Positions 9,362-18,239 of a stretch of 64,000 nucleotides of DNA are shown here, in pieces; the stretch's first letter is position 1; every line of letters begins with the position of its first letter. The DNA comes from Arthrobacter sp. S41 (GTDB lineage Bacteria; Actinomycetota; Actinomycetes; Actinomycetales; Micrococcaceae). The stretch covers positions 62,001 through 126,000 of the forward strand of contig NZ_SIHY01000003.1 in the NCBI RefSeq assembly GCF_004320535.1, read 5' to 3'. The notes beneath the pieces were generated by a model. It saw only the letters and a program-made list of their open reading frames with translations. It did not search any database and had not been told where the DNA came from. The position numbers and the translations under genes are program-made.

Positions 9362-10539
9362 GAGCGGGCTCCTTCGGTAGGTGCGGGTTCGGCCAGCAGC
9401 TGCGGGGCCACCTCAGCCAGTGCGGGAAGCCCGCCTTCAAGGTAATTCGTTGTGATGCCTCGACCGGCGAGCAAGGATGCTGCGCGTTGCGAACGCGGAC
9501 CACGAGCGCAGTAGACCGTCACCTGCTCTGGGATCTGATCTAGAGCTGCGCCCGATTCAATCGCGGCTTCCAATTCCGGCAGGGGTAGATGCAAGGAACC
9601 GGCAATGTGCTGCTGCGCGCGTTCGTCATCATTGCGTACGTCCAACAACACCGGAGCGTCCGTTCCGGCTAGCAATTCGGCGAGCGCTTGGGCGCTGATG
9701 CTTTGGGCTTCGGGTAGTGAACCAGAGCAGAAGAGCACGTAGTCGATCAGCTCGGTGACTTCAGTGCCTTGCGGGTCCCGGGAGAATTCGAGGGTTCGGG
9801 TGTTGGCGGCCAGCGCATCATAGATCAGCACCTTGCCCACCAGCGGGGTGCCGATTCCGGCGATCAACTTCATCGCTTCGGTGGCTAACAGCGAGCCGAC
9901 GGTTCCGCACAATCCCGGTAGCACTCCCCCGGCGGCGCAGTCGGGCACGGTGCCCGGGGCCGGTGGCACCGGGAACAGGTCACGGTAGCCGGGGCCGTGT
10001 TCGTGCCAAGCCACGGAGACTTGTCCGTGGTGTTGCAGGATGGAGCCCCAGATCAATGGAATGCCGGTGAGTTGGGCCGCGTCATTGGTCAGGTAGCGGG
10101 TCGGGAAGTTGTCACTTCCGTCGATAACCAAGTCATAATTCGCAAAGATCTCTAACGCATTGGATGAATCCAAGCGCAGATTATGCTCGATGATTTCCAC
10201 ATTTGGGTCCAGCGCTGTGGCAGCTTGAGCCAGTGAAGTGGTTTTGGCCAGCCCGATATTGGCGGTGGTGTGGGTGACTTGGCGATGCAGGTTAGATAGC
10301 TCCACGACGTCATCATCAACGATGCCGATGGTGCCTACGCCTGCTCCGACTAGATAAGGGACGCTGGCGCTGCCTAGTCCTCCGGCGCCGATGACCAGCA
10401 CCCGGGCGGCAGCCAGTCTGCGCTGCGCGGTGTCATCAAATCCGGGCAGGGTTAGTTGGCGCGCGGCTCGTGCAGCCTGTTCTTCGCGCAGTGCTGGCCC
10501 GGGGGCTACAAGCGCGGGAAAGTCGCGTTCACTTTTCAT
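9358..10539 (-). CDS. moeZ: Adenylyltransferase/sulfurtransferase MoeZ (MoeB-rhodanese fusion)
   Basis: Activates the C-terminus of MoaD (and possibly other sulfur carriers) by adenylation and then sulfur transfer. Residues 1 to about 270 form a ThiF/MoeB domain with the nucleotide loop GAGGLGS (51-57) and DCAAGGVLPGLCG; the C-terminal rhodanese domain carries the active-site loop CARGPRS with C344. The CxxC zinc pairs of E. coli MoeB are not present (GYRDLFPVPP replaces the first), a trait shared with actinobacterial MoeZ as I recall it. The ATG is preceded by AAGGAG. Divergent from moaD. Confidence 0.9.
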   Translation of the reverse strand: MKSERDFPALVAPGPALREEQAARAARQLTLPGFDDTAQRRLAAARVLVIGAGGLGSASVPYLVGAGVGTIGIVDDDVVELSNLHRQVTHTTANIGLAKTTSLAQAATALDPNVEIIEHNLRLDSSNALEIFANYDLVIDGSDNFPTRYLTNDAAQLTGIPLIWGSILQHHGQVSVAWHEHGPGYRDLFPVPPAPGTVPDCAAGGVLPGLCGTVGSLLATEAMKLIAGIGTPLVGKVLIYDALAANTRTLEFSRDPQGTEVTELIDYVLFCSGSLPEAQSISAQALAELLAGTDAPVLLDVRNDDERAQQHIAGSLHLPLPELEAAIESGAALDQIPEQVTVYCARGPRSQRAASLLAGRGITTNYLEGGLPALAEVAPQLLAEPAPTEGARS

Positions 10540-10576
10540 CGTGCTCCTTATCGCTGTGGCGCGATAGCATGAAGTC

Positions 10577-10828
10577 ATGTCGAAGATTACGATACGCTAC
10601 TTCGCTGCCGCGGCGGCAGCAGCGGGCTGCGAGCAGGAGAGCTGGGAACGCCCCGAAACGCTCGCGACGCTGCGTAGCGAACTGATCAATTCCTACGGGA
10701 CAGAAATGGCACAGGTTTTGCGTGCCGGAAGTTTCCTGATCAATGGAGTGGTGCGCCGCGATGCCGGCGAGCTTGGTTCAGCCGAAAATCTTACGGTGGA
10801 TGTTCTGCCACCATTTGCTGGCGGATAA
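10577..10828 (+). CDS. moaD: Molybdopterin synthase sulfur carrier subunit MoaD
   Basis: Ubiquitin-like sulfur carrier of 83 residues ending in PPFAGG, the di-glycine tail that becomes the thiocarboxylate. It starts a rightward operon moaD-moeA-moaC-mog; the next gene begins four bases after its stop. A TAGCAT hexamer (10565-10570) lies six bases before the ATG with no Shine-Dalgarno, consistent with a leaderless mRNA. Its partners MoeZ and MoaE are divergent, so one intergenic region controls the synthase. Confidence 0.95.
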   Translation: MSKITIRYFAAAAAAAGCEQESWERPETLATLRSELINSYGTEMAQVLRAGSFLINGVVRRDAGELGSAENLTVDVLPPFAGG

Positions 10829-10831
10829 CCG

Positions 10832-12064
10832 ATGACCTGCACCTTAGAAAACCATCAAGCCGAACTTGTTGCCGTGCTGTCCCCGGTCTTTGCTTCCTTA
10901 GATAGCGAAGTGCTGCCCACTGATAGCCCCGAGGCTGCTGATCGGATCCTTAGCGAGGATCTGTACGCCCAGTTACCTATCCCTGCGTTCACCAATTCGC
11001 AGATGGATGGATACGCTGCACGTAGCGCGGACCTGGCCACTGCAACATCTTCATCCCCGGTGACTTTGCCGCTCGGATTCACCGCTGCCGCTGGCGATCA
11101 GCAAATCACTTTGGCCGAAGGTACCGTCAGCCCGGTGATGACCGGTGCGATGATCCCGCTCGGCGCCGATACCGTGATCCCGGTAGAAGAGAGCGTCACA
11201 GGAACATTCCCTGAGTTGGTTCGAGCGAATCAAGGGGCCCCGAGCGGGCAGGCCACTTTCACCGCACCCAGTGAACCGGGGCGCTTCATCCGCCCTGTCG
11301 GTGTTGATCTGGAAGCCGGCGCGTTGGTAGCCAAAGCCGGAACCCGGCTGACCCCCACCATGATTGCCGCGCTGGTTTCCAGTGGACTGCGGGAAGTTTG
11401 TGTACGCCGTGACCTAAAGGTGGCGGTGTGCACCACGGGGGACGAACTCAGCGATGATCAGCGCTCCGAAGGTCAGATCCCGGACTCCAACTCCCCCATG
11501 CTCGTTGCTTGGTTGCGCCGCTATCAGGTGCAGGTCCGCACACTGCAACTACCTGATGATCCTCAAGGCTTTGCACTGGCTATTGATGCGCTGCAAGAAC
11601 AGGTAGATCTAATTCTGACGGTGGGCGGCATCAGTGCCGGAGCCTATGAGGTGGTCCGCCAAGCTCTTTCGCCATTGGGTGGTTCCTTCCACCATGTGGC
11701 CATCCAGCCTGGTGGCCCGCAAGGTTTCGCCCAACTGCCTCAGGCAGCGGTGCTGTGCTTCCCCGGTAACCCGGTTAGTGCGCTGTTATCGGCTGAATTG
11801 TTCTTGGCTCCGTTGTTGCGCAAGTTCAACGTTTTGCCCGAGCCGGTATCGCAGCATTACCCGCTGGCCGCCAATGTCAGCTCACCCGAGCATAAACATC
11901 AGGTACGCCGGGCGGTGATCCGCGAGGGCCAAGTGGAAATCCTGGATCCGGGCTCGCATCTGGTCCACGACCTGGCCCGCGCCGATGCGCTGGTACATAT
12001 CCCGGTCGGCGTCAGCCAACTGACTGCTGGGCAGCAAATTGAAACTTGGAGCATGAATGTCTGA
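10832..12064 (+). CDS. moeA: Molybdopterin molybdenumtransferase MoeA (copy 2)
   Basis: Second MoeA paralogue, 410 residues, clearly diverged from the copy at 393-1646. It keeps [27 protein letters not shown] with [25 protein letters not shown] and [21 protein letters not shown]. Where copy 1 has GGVGPGDYD this copy has GGISAGAYE, so the acidic residue at the D of GDYD is alanine. It lies between moaD and moaC; its stop overlaps the moaC start by 8 bases. It probably performs molybdate insertion with the MPT made by the neighbouring enzymes. Confidence 0.92.
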   Translation: MTCTLENHQAELVAVLSPVFASLDSEVLPTDSPEAADRILSEDLYAQLPIPAFTNSQMDGYAARSADLATATSSSPVTLPLGFTAAAGDQQITLAEGTVSPVMTGAMIPLGADTVIPVEESVTGTFPELVRANQGAPSGQATFTAPSEPGRFIRPVGVDLEAGALVAKAGTRLTPTMIAALVSSGLREVCVRRDLKVAVCTTGDELSDDQRSEGQIPDSNSPMLVAWLRRYQVQVRTLQLPDDPQGFALAIDALQEQVDLILTVGGISAGAYEVVRQALSPLGGSFHHVAIQPGGPQGFAQLPQAAVLCFPGNPVSALLSAELFLAPLLRKFNVLPEPVSQHYPLAANVSSPEHKHQVRRAVIREGQVEILDPGSHLVHDLARADALVHIPVGVSQLTAGQQIETWSMNV

Positions 12065-12533
12065 AAAACTTACTCACCTGCGTGAAGACGGCAGCGCCCA
12101 CATGGTTGATGTCAGCGACAAGGCTGTCACCAAGCGTGTTGCTACCGCAGAGGCCATCTTTGTCACCCGCGAAGACGTGGTTCCGATGCTGATGACCGGC
12201 AATCTTCCTAAGGGTGAGGCCTTAGGCACTGCTCGGGTTGCGGGCATCATGGCGGCCAAGCGCACCTGGGAACTGATTCCGCTGTGCCACCCGTTGCCGA
12301 TTTCCAAGGTGTCCATTGACTTCGAGGCCCAGGATGCCGCAGTGCGTGTTATCGCGCAGGTAACCACCAAGGGCGTCACCGGGGTGGAGATGGAAGCGTT
12401 GACGGCGGCCAGCGTAGCCGCATTGACCCTATACGACATGGTCAAGGCCGTAGATAAGCACGCCGAGGTTCGCTCCGTGAAGGTCTTGGCAAAGTCCGGT
12501 GGCAAAAGTGGCGACTGGGTTCGTGAAGACTAA
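12057..12533 (+). CDS. moaC: Cyclic pyranopterin monophosphate synthase MoaC
   Basis: Second step of molybdopterin synthesis, acting on the MoaA product. The 158 residues show [47 protein letters not shown] and the catalytic [20 protein letters not shown] tail. The start overlaps the preceding moeA by 8 bases and its 3' end overlaps the start region of mog, so the operon is tightly coupled. Confidence 0.95.
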   Translation: MSEKLTHLREDGSAHMVDVSDKAVTKRVATAEAIFVTREDVVPMLMTGNLPKGEALGTARVAGIMAAKRTWELIPLCHPLPISKVSIDFEAQDAAVRVIAQVTTKGVTGVEMEALTAASVAALTLYDMVKAVDKHAEVRSVKVLAKSGGKSGDWVRED

Positions 12534-13014
12534 CCGTCAGGCCGCGGTGGTGGTTGCCTCGACCAGCGCTGCTGCGGGAACTGCTGAGGATAAAACCGGC
12601 CCGCTGATCCGCCGGTGGCTGCGTGAGCGCGAGTTCCAAGTGGTAGACCCCTTGGTCGTAGCCGATGGGCAACCGGTGCACGATGCCGTTCAAGAACAGC
12701 TCGCCGCCGGCACCTCGGTAGTGATCGTTACCGGTGGCACCGGGGTCTCCCCCGATGATCGGTCCCCCGAGATGGTCGAACCACTTTTGGATGTGCGACT
12801 TCCGGGGATTATTGAGGCCATCCGACGTCGTGGTGAGGCTTCAACTCCGCTGTCGATTATCACTCGTGGGGTGGCCGGCTTTGCCGGCAAGACTTTTGTG
12901 ATCACCCTGCCCGGTTCCACCGGCGGGGTCAAAGACGGATTGGCCGTGCTGGATACCGTCCTGGAACATTTGCTCACTCAGCGCAGTGGCGGCACCGGCC
13001 ACGGACGGCGCTAA
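12523..13014 (+). CDS. mog: Molybdopterin adenylyltransferase (Mog/MoaB family)
   Basis: Adenylates molybdopterin before molybdate insertion by MoeA. The sequence has [22 protein letters not shown] at the N-terminus (the family usually begins a few residues before this), [18 protein letters not shown] and [13 protein letters not shown], the three conserved MoCF-binding segments. The GTG at 12523 gives 163 residues and an 11-base overlap with moaC; an in-frame GTG at 12499 is also open. It is the last Moco gene of the rightward operon. Confidence 0.9.
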   Translation: MKTNRQAAVVVASTSAAAGTAEDKTGPLIRRWLREREFQVVDPLVVADGQPVHDAVQEQLAAGTSVVIVTGGTGVSPDDRSPEMVEPLLDVRLPGIIEAIRRRGEASTPLSIITRGVAGFAGKTFVITLPGSTGGVKDGLAVLDTVLEHLLTQRSGGTGHGRR

Positions 13015-13048
13015 AAACACTACCTACTTTGATCAGAAAGACTGAAAT

Positions 13049-13258
13049 ATGAGCGTCGAAGCTGGAATCTACCAACACTTTAAAGGACAACGCTACGAGG
13101 TGCTGGCCGTGGGCAAACACAGCGAAACCGAGGAACCACTGGTCTTCTACCGCAAGCTCTACGATGACTACAGCTTCTGGGCCCGTCCGCTGGAAATGTT
13201 CGAAGAGACCGTGGACCGCGACGGCTACAGTGGGCCACGGTTTGTGAAGGTTGCTTAG
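13049..13258 (+). CDS. DUF1653 domain protein
   Basis: 69-residue protein that is almost entirely a DUF1653 domain: GIYQHFKGQRYEVLAVGKHSETEEPLVFYRKLYDDYSFWARPLEMFEE is recognisable in pieces, with GxYxHxKG, HSET and RPLxMF. The family is small, beta-rich and of unknown function. It follows mog after 34 bases and may be transcribed with it, but nothing suggests a role in molybdenum metabolism. Confidence 0.85.
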   Translation: MSVEAGIYQHFKGQRYEVLAVGKHSETEEPLVFYRKLYDDYSFWARPLEMFEETVDRDGYSGPRFVKVA

Positions 13259-13259
13259 A

Positions 13260-13691
13260 CTACTGTGAATCTGCCTCGTTGTAGCGCTCAAGCGCTGCGG
13301 CGAAGTCGCTAATTTGTTCCGCGCTCCAGCCTTCCAACCGCTCAATGACCGCGGCTCGATGTACGGCAGCCGAAGCATCTAGTCGTTCTTGACCTAATTT
13401 GGTGAGCTCCAGAATGCGGCCTCGTCCGGCTTCTGAATCGTCGTAAGCCGCGTAGCCCAAATCGAGCAGCGTACCGACTTGGCGCGAGACCGTTGAACGA
13501 TTCAGTGAGAACGCTTCGGCGATATCGGTGGCCCGAGACCCCGGCGTATCGGCGATGAACCGTAACAACGAATGCTCCACCGTGCTCAAGGGCTCAGCAA
13601 GTTGCCGTGAGCGTGAGTTTGCTCGTCGAGTGATCATCTGCATGTGATGGTAGACGGACTCGATGTCTGTTTCCCGTTCTTTCCTGCCCAT
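13260..13691 (-). CDS. MarR-family transcriptional regulator
   Basis: 143-residue winged-helix protein. The recognition region is SRATDIAEAFSLNRSTVSRQVGTLLDLGYAAY and the wing DDSEAGRGRILELTKLG. I start it at MGRKERETD because a TAGACT hexamer (13699-13704) lies exactly seven bases upstream. It diverges from a membrane protein whose promoter contains a perfect 17-base palindrome (13732-13748), the likely operator. Ligand unknown; many MarR proteins paired with exporters respond to phenolic or toxic compounds. Confidence 0.85.
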   Translation of the reverse strand: MGRKERETDIESVYHHMQMITRRANSRSRQLAEPLSTVEHSLLRFIADTPGSRATDIAEAFSLNRSTVSRQVGTLLDLGYAAYDDSEAGRGRILELTKLGQERLDASAAVHRAAVIERLEGWSAEQISDFAAALERYNEADSQ

Positions 13692-13731
13692 AACCCCGAG
13701 TCTAGTACGTGGCGGAGAACTCAAGATTTTA

Positions 13732-13761
13732 TGTTGCACAATGCAACACAAGCGGTATCCT
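13732..13761 (+). promoter_or_regulatory. Promoter with MarR-type palindromic operator
   Basis: TGTTGCA-CAA-TGCAACA (13732-13748) is a perfect 7+3+7 palindrome. It covers a -35-like TTGCAC (13734-13739), which is followed after 16 bases by TATCCT (13756-13761) and, eight bases later, by the ATG of the membrane protein. A MarR dimer bound here would block the rightward promoter, and the site is about 40 bases from the start of the divergent marR gene. Operator assignment is inference from geometry. Confidence 0.7.
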
Positions 13762-13769
13762 TAAAACAT

Positions 13770-14867
13770 ATGACTGCCACCGACACCACCGCCCCCAGTA
13801 CCCCCGCTGCCAAGCATTCCGACTCCACGCCGCACAAACTTACGCCCCCTAAGCCTGCACCGAAGGGATGGGGAAAGCTGGCGCGAACCATGCTGATTCC
13901 GTTCTTCTTGTGCGCCATCATGGGTTTGTTCTACCTCGGAGCTTTCCATCAGCCCACCCCGCACAATGTGCAGGTGGCAGTGGTTGGAGATTCTGCAGCC
14001 ACCAAGGTTTTTGCGCAGACTTTGCAAGATGAATCGGATGGAGCACTGAATGTGCGCACCGTCCAGGACAACCAGTCCGCACAGCAGTTGGTGGAGAATC
14101 GTGAAATCGTAGCCGCTTACGAATCAACCAAGGATTCGGCCACGCTTTACGTTTCGAGCGCCGCTTCAGAAACGTCGGTGAACGTCGCACAAAAAGTCTT
14201 CATGAACGTGGCCTATAAGCAGGGGCAGCCATTCCACGTTGCCGATGTGGTTCCTACCGGAGAAAACGACACTAGTGGACAGGGTCTATTCTTCTTACTC
14301 GTCGCACTGAGCATTGGTGGTTACGCCAGCGCCGTGCCACTGGCCGGGTTCATGGGCAAGGTCAAACTATCAGTTCGCTTTGCTTTGGCAGCACTAGCAG
14401 CAGCAGTTATCTCGACCATCGCCGTGGTTGTTTCCGGTCCGATCTACCACGTCATCAATAATCACTACGCCGCCATTTGGCTAACATCGTGGGTCTACGC
14501 CGTCTCGATCATCATGCTCGGCATGGGATTACACCCAATGCTTCGCCACTGGACCACACCGATCTTGACCATGTGCTTTGTGGCCTTGAACTTCACCAGC
14601 TCCGGTGGCATCTTCCAGCCAGCCATGCAGCCAGGATTCTTCGGCGCACTGAACACCTTCTGGAATGGCGCCGGGTGGCTACATGCCGTTCAGACCATGG
14701 TCTACTTCCCAGGACAAGGAATCGGCATGGATATCCTGCGCTTGATCATTTGGCTAATTCCCGGCGCAGCCTTGATGGTCGCGACTCACATCTGGAGCGC
14801 GCATAAGACGCGTCTAGCTAACGAGAACGCAAAGATTGAAGAAGTAGAACGGACCGTGGCCGCCTAG
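13770..14867 (+). CDS. ABC-2/YhgE-Pip-like membrane protein
   Basis: 365-residue membrane protein. A first hydrophobic segment (LIPFFLCAIMGLFYLGAFH, about residues 47-65) is followed by an extracellular domain of about 110 residues and then five or six membrane segments from about residue 175 (GLFFLLVALSIGGYASAVPL onward). The plan matches ABC-2-type permease or YhgE/Pip proteins of the kind found beside MarR and TetR regulators. The low-complexity N-terminus (threonine, alanine and proline rich) is cytoplasmic. Probably a membrane export or envelope-stress function under MarR control; there is no ATPase gene nearby. Confidence 0.7.
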   Translation: MTATDTTAPSTPAAKHSDSTPHKLTPPKPAPKGWGKLARTMLIPFFLCAIMGLFYLGAFHQPTPHNVQVAVVGDSAATKVFAQTLQDESDGALNVRTVQDNQSAQQLVENREIVAAYESTKDSATLYVSSAASETSVNVAQKVFMNVAYKQGQPFHVADVVPTGENDTSGQGLFFLLVALSIGGYASAVPLAGFMGKVKLSVRFALAALAAAVISTIAVVVSGPIYHVINNHYAAIWLTSWVYAVSIIMLGMGLHPMLRHWTTPILTMCFVALNFTSSGGIFQPAMQPGFFGALNTFWNGAGWLHAVQTMVYFPGQGIGMDILRLIIWLIPGAALMVATHIWSAHKTRLANENAKIEEVERTVAA

Positions 14868-14887
14868 TTCGCCTACTAATTCCGAGT

Positions 14888-14930
14888 CGCCACTAGCCTC
14901 ACCGAAAGGTGAGCTAGTGGCGATTTTTTT
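14888..14930. terminator. Bidirectional intrinsic terminator
   Basis: A long stem (CGCCACTAGC with TCACC pairing to GGTGA and GCTAGTGGCG, loop GAAA) is followed by seven T residues on the plus strand. It ends the membrane protein transcript and lies against the stop of the convergent esterase gene. Confidence 0.9.
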
Positions 14931-15567
14931 ATTCTGCAGCGTCCAGTTGGCTGGCCACGTGCGAGCGAACATCCAACAGTTCGTCCGCATTAATTCCATG
15001 GGCTAGACCCGGATAGATACGTTCGGTCAATGTGGAATATTGAGGCAAGAATTCACTGGTCCGCTGGATAGCTACCGGGGCAATGACTTGATCCTGCTGG
15101 CCTCGGCCCCAGAAAACGGCCGGACGCTGCCTAGCAAGGGACGCGTCTCCGGGTTGGGTAGCGCCGAGTACAAAACCACCAAGGATTGTTGTAGCCACCA
15201 CGCGTTCAGGGCGGGTTCGCAATAGCTGACTTGCCATCAACCCGCCCTGCGAGAATCCGATGGGGATGATCTTGATTTCAGGGGCAAGATTTTCCTCAAC
15301 CCATGCCCAGATCAGCTCGGTCGCAGCTTCGACCGGCGCCGCATCAGGAACCCCAGGGGTAACGATCTCGAACCACGCAGCCCCGCCATACCCCAATTCC
15401 AGAGGCGCACGCAGCGAAGCCCACGGCAGAGACAGCCCAAGTGGTTCCGCGAGGGTGCTCAGATCATGCTCATTAGAGCCGAACCCGTGCAAAAAGAGCA
15501 GCACCGCACCCGATTCAGGGCTCTCGCTCCATTGCGTGGAGCGTACGTCATTTAGCTGTTGAGCCAT
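14929..15567 (-). CDS. Alpha/beta-hydrolase, carboxylesterase/YpfH type
   Basis: 212-residue serine hydrolase. It has LLFLHGFGSNEHDLSTLAEPL (oxyanion region), the nucleophile elbow GFSQGG, and the terminal GLAHGINADELLDV with the catalytic histidine. No signal peptide, so cytoplasmic. The closest families are the phospholipase/carboxylesterase (acyl-protein thioesterase) group and YpfH; the natural substrate is unknown. Its stop codon lies in the shared terminator. Confidence 0.82.
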   Translation of the reverse strand: MAQQLNDVRSTQWSESPESGAVLLFLHGFGSNEHDLSTLAEPLGLSLPWASLRAPLELGYGGAAWFEIVTPGVPDAAPVEAATELIWAWVEENLAPEIKIIPIGFSQGGLMASQLLRTRPERVVATTILGGFVLGATQPGDASLARQRPAVFWGRGQQDQVIAPVAIQRTSEFLPQYSTLTERIYPGLAHGINADELLDVRSHVASQLDAAE

Positions 15568-15782
15568 GCTCGCGGTACCTCATCTGATCTTTGAAAAGTC
15601 TTCCAAAAACAGCATAACGTATTTAGTTGAAGCTACAACTACTTTTTTAAAGGTAGATCCACTACTGAATCAAACGAGCTTGTCAGCGCACACGAGTCCA
15701 CTCTTATCCCGCGTCGACATGCAACGTCATTAACCAAGTAAGCGACCACTAACCCTAGACAATCGGTAAAAGTATTGTGATC

Positions 15783-16721
15783 ATGGTCACATGCTACTCG
15801 GAAGTAACGGGTGGTATTCCATCACTGCCACCGAAGGACATCATTCAACGACGCATTCTCTCCGGCCTGGCTGCGCTATGCTTTGCCGCGGCTACACTCG
15901 CAGCACCAGCCATCGCACCAAGTTCAGGAAATACCGCTCAAGCTCAGAGCACCAGCACCGCTTCACTGAATGTCAGCCCCATCGGGGCCAACAACTGGAG
16001 CTGCGTGCCAAGCGCAAAACATCCCACCCCAGTGGTTCTAGTTCACGGAACTTTTGAAACCATGGCCGACAACTGGCTCACCCTTTCACCAACCCTCAAA
16101 CGCCAGGGGTACTGCGTTTACGCCTTGAACTATGGGCTTGAAGGTGGGCTATCGGGCACCGGTGATATCCGCGAATCCGCAGCACAGCTCAGTGATTTTG
16201 TGGATCGGGTGCGTGCGGCCGCCGGAACCCAGAAAGTAGATATCGTGGGGCACAGCCAAGGCGGAATGATGCCTCGCTGGTACATGGGCGGAGCCAAGTA
16301 CGTCAACGACCTTGTTGCCGTTTCACCTTCAAACCATGGCACCCAAGGAGTCATCGCGCCGTCGAGCACCGGTATGAAGCTGATCGGTGTTGTTGGAGCT
16401 GTCGCCTGCGACGCGTGTATTGATCAGGTGGCCGGAAGTGAGTTCTTGCCCGAGCTCAACTCCATCGGTGACACCGTCAATGGTCCGGACTACACGGTGA
16501 TCACCACCAAGTACGACGAAATTGTCACGCCGTACGGTTCGCAGTTCCTCGACGGTCCAGATCAGAAGGTCACCAATGTTCTCATACAAGAAAAGTGTCC
16601 ATTAGATCTCTCCGGTCACCTGACGATCAACCATGACCCGGTAATGCATCGATTGGTGCCCAACGCACTGAGCACCGATGGGCCAGCCAATCCGGCCTAC
16701 CGACCGTCGTGCACCATCTAA
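15783..16721 (+). CDS. Secreted lipase/esterase (EstA, lipase class 2)
   Basis: 312-residue secreted alpha/beta-hydrolase. A long N-region (IIQRRILSGLAALCFAAATL) leads to an AxA-type cleavage area near residue 45. The mature enzyme shows WSCVPSAKHPTPVVLVHGTF, the nucleophile elbow VGHSQGGMMPRWY, the aspartate in KYDEIVTPYGS, and the histidine in DPVMHRLVPNAL. This is the pattern of actinobacterial extracellular triacylglycerol lipases. The start is uncertain: GTG at 15777 or ATG at 15783, neither with a good Shine-Dalgarno. The 215 bases upstream show no gene. Confidence 0.87.
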   Translation: MVTCYSEVTGGIPSLPPKDIIQRRILSGLAALCFAAATLAAPAIAPSSGNTAQAQSTSTASLNVSPIGANNWSCVPSAKHPTPVVLVHGTFETMADNWLTLSPTLKRQGYCVYALNYGLEGGLSGTGDIRESAAQLSDFVDRVRAAAGTQKVDIVGHSQGGMMPRWYMGGAKYVNDLVAVSPSNHGTQGVIAPSSTGMKLIGVVGAVACDACIDQVAGSEFLPELNSIGDTVNGPDYTVITTKYDEIVTPYGSQFLDGPDQKVTNVLIQEKCPLDLSGHLTINHDPVMHRLVPNALSTDGPANPAYRPSCTI

Positions 16722-17507
16722 CTATCGGCTAGTGGCTAAGGCTTCGCGCACCTGCTGGGCAGCCTGAAGTAATCGAGGCAAGATCGCTTGGGCTGCTGCT
16801 TGAGCGCTCTGCTCGCTGGCCGGATGCACGCTCATAGACACGTTCATCGCCGCCGCCACGGTGGAGTCTGCATTGAAGATTGGTACCGCTACCGAGCGCA
16901 ATCCAATCTCCAGTTCCTGATCAACTACCGCGTAGCCCTGCGTACGGATCTTTTCTAGTTCCTTGCGCAGGGCTGCCGGCGTTTTCAGGCCCATGCCAGT
17001 GCGAGATTCAAAGCCCTGCGCCAAAACTTCTTCGCGAAGCTCATCGGGTCCAAAGGCCAACAGCACTCGACCCATGGAGGTGTTGACCGCAGGGAATCGG
17101 GTACCGACAGAAATGCCAACACGCATAATCGAGCGGGTGTGCACGCGGGCAACATAAACAATGTCGGTGCCATCAAGTACCGAGGCAGAGGCTGATTCAT
17201 GCACTTGCGCGGAGAGATCTTCAAGCACTGGTTCGATCAGCTGCGGCAGGGTGGCGCTGGACAGATAGGCATAACCCAGCTGCAGAACCTTGGAGGTCAG
17301 TTCAAAATGCTTGCCGTCTGAACGCACAAAGCCCAGCTCTTGCAAGGTGAGCAAAAAGCGTCGGGCGGTAGCCCGTGAAAGTTCGGTGCGTGCGGCGACC
17401 TCGGAGAGAGTCATCGACATATGCTCCGCGTCAAAGCAGCTGATGACGGCCAAACCGCGGGCCAGGGACTGGACCGACGTTGAAGGTGTTGCCTGCTCGC
17501 TCACCAT
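16722..17507 (-). CDS. pcaR: IclR-family regulator, probable PcaR
   Basis: 261-residue IclR protein. N-terminal winged helix MTLSEVAARTELSRATARRF and LQELGFVRSDG; C-terminal effector domain with VGTRFPAVNTSMGRVLLAF, QGYAVVDQELEIGLRSVAVPIF and a conserved serine-rich end. It lies downstream of pcaFIJ on the same strand, the usual place for the beta-ketoadipate regulator of actinobacteria, and the three GTTCA-N5-TGAAC palindromes between pcaF and pcaK are its likely targets. AAGGAG lies one base before the ATG at 17507 and four before the GTG at 17504, so the latter may be the true start. Confidence 0.82.
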   Translation of the reverse strand: MVSEQATPSTSVQSLARGLAVISCFDAEHMSMTLSEVAARTELSRATARRFLLTLQELGFVRSDGKHFELTSKVLQLGYAYLSSATLPQLIEPVLEDLSAQVHESASASVLDGTDIVYVARVHTRSIMRVGISVGTRFPAVNTSMGRVLLAFGPDELREEVLAQGFESRTGMGLKTPAALRKELEKIRTQGYAVVDQELEIGLRSVAVPIFNADSTVAAAMNVSMSVHPASEQSAQAAAQAILPRLLQAAQQVREALATSR

Positions 17508-17533
17508 ACTCCTTGCATGCGTAAAAACTCTGA

Positions 17534-17566
17534 TGGGGTGCCCTCCACCAGATGGAAGGCACCCCA
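17534..17566 (-). terminator. Hairpin between pcaJ and pcaR
   Basis: GGGGTGCC pairs with GGCACCCC, extended by an inner TCCA/TGGA. On the minus strand a T-run begins about eight bases after the stem. It probably stops or attenuates pcaFIJ transcription before pcaR. Confidence 0.65.
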
Positions 17567-17582
17567 CTAATCTACTGTGTCT

Positions 17583-18239
17583 CTAGGCCCAGGTCAGCTC
17601 AACTGGGACCTTGGCCTGCAATTCATCGAAGCTGATGCCGTGAGTCGAGCGCACAAAGACCTTGCCATCGCGCAGTTCGAAGATCGCAACCTCGGTGTAG
17701 ATCCGCGAAACACAACCCAGCCCGGTGACCGGGTAGCTCAGGGTTTCCACCAGCTTTGATTCACCTGCCTTGGTGAACAGGCTCATCATCACCCACGTCG
17801 CTTTGGCTCCGATGGCCAGGTCCATGGCGCCGCCAACTGCGGGAATCGCGCCTTCGGCGCCGGTGTGCCAGTTGGCCAAGTCGCCAGCCTGCGAGATCTG
17901 GAAGGCGCCAAGTACACAAACATCCAGGTGCCCTCCACGCATCATCGCGAAAGAGTCAGCATGGTGGAAGTAGGCTGCACCAGCTAGTTCGGTGACCGGG
18001 ATCTTGCCGGCATTGATCAAATCCTCATCAATGTCTTCACCGGTGGCTTCTGGGCCCATGCCGAGCATGCCATTTTCGGTGTGCAGGGTGACGCCCTGCT
18101 GCACCGTAAGGAAGTTGGAAACGTTGGTCGGTTGGCCAATACCCAAATTCACAAAGGCTCCGGCAGGAATGTCGCGGGCTACCAGCTGCGCCATTTCATC
18201 GCGGGTCAACTTTGCTTCGGTGGTGCGCACATTCGTCAT
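17583..18239 (-). CDS. pcaJ: 3-oxoadipate CoA-transferase subunit B
   Basis: Beta subunit of succinyl-CoA:3-oxoadipate CoA-transferase, which activates 3-oxoadipate at the end of the protocatechuate pathway. The 218 residues contain the catalytic glutamate in TENGMLGMG and GAFVNLGIGQPT at the N-terminus. The ATG overlaps the pcaI stop as ATGA. Related ScoB/AtoA enzymes use acetoacetate; the pca context decides the assignment. Confidence 0.93.
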   Translation of the reverse strand: MTNVRTTEAKLTRDEMAQLVARDIPAGAFVNLGIGQPTNVSNFLTVQQGVTLHTENGMLGMGPEATGEDIDEDLINAGKIPVTELAGAAYFHHADSFAMMRGGHLDVCVLGAFQISQAGDLANWHTGAEGAIPAVGGAMDLAIGAKATWVMMSLFTKAGESKLVETLSYPVTGLGCVSRIYTEVAIFELRDGKVFVRSTHGISFDELQAKVPVELTWA

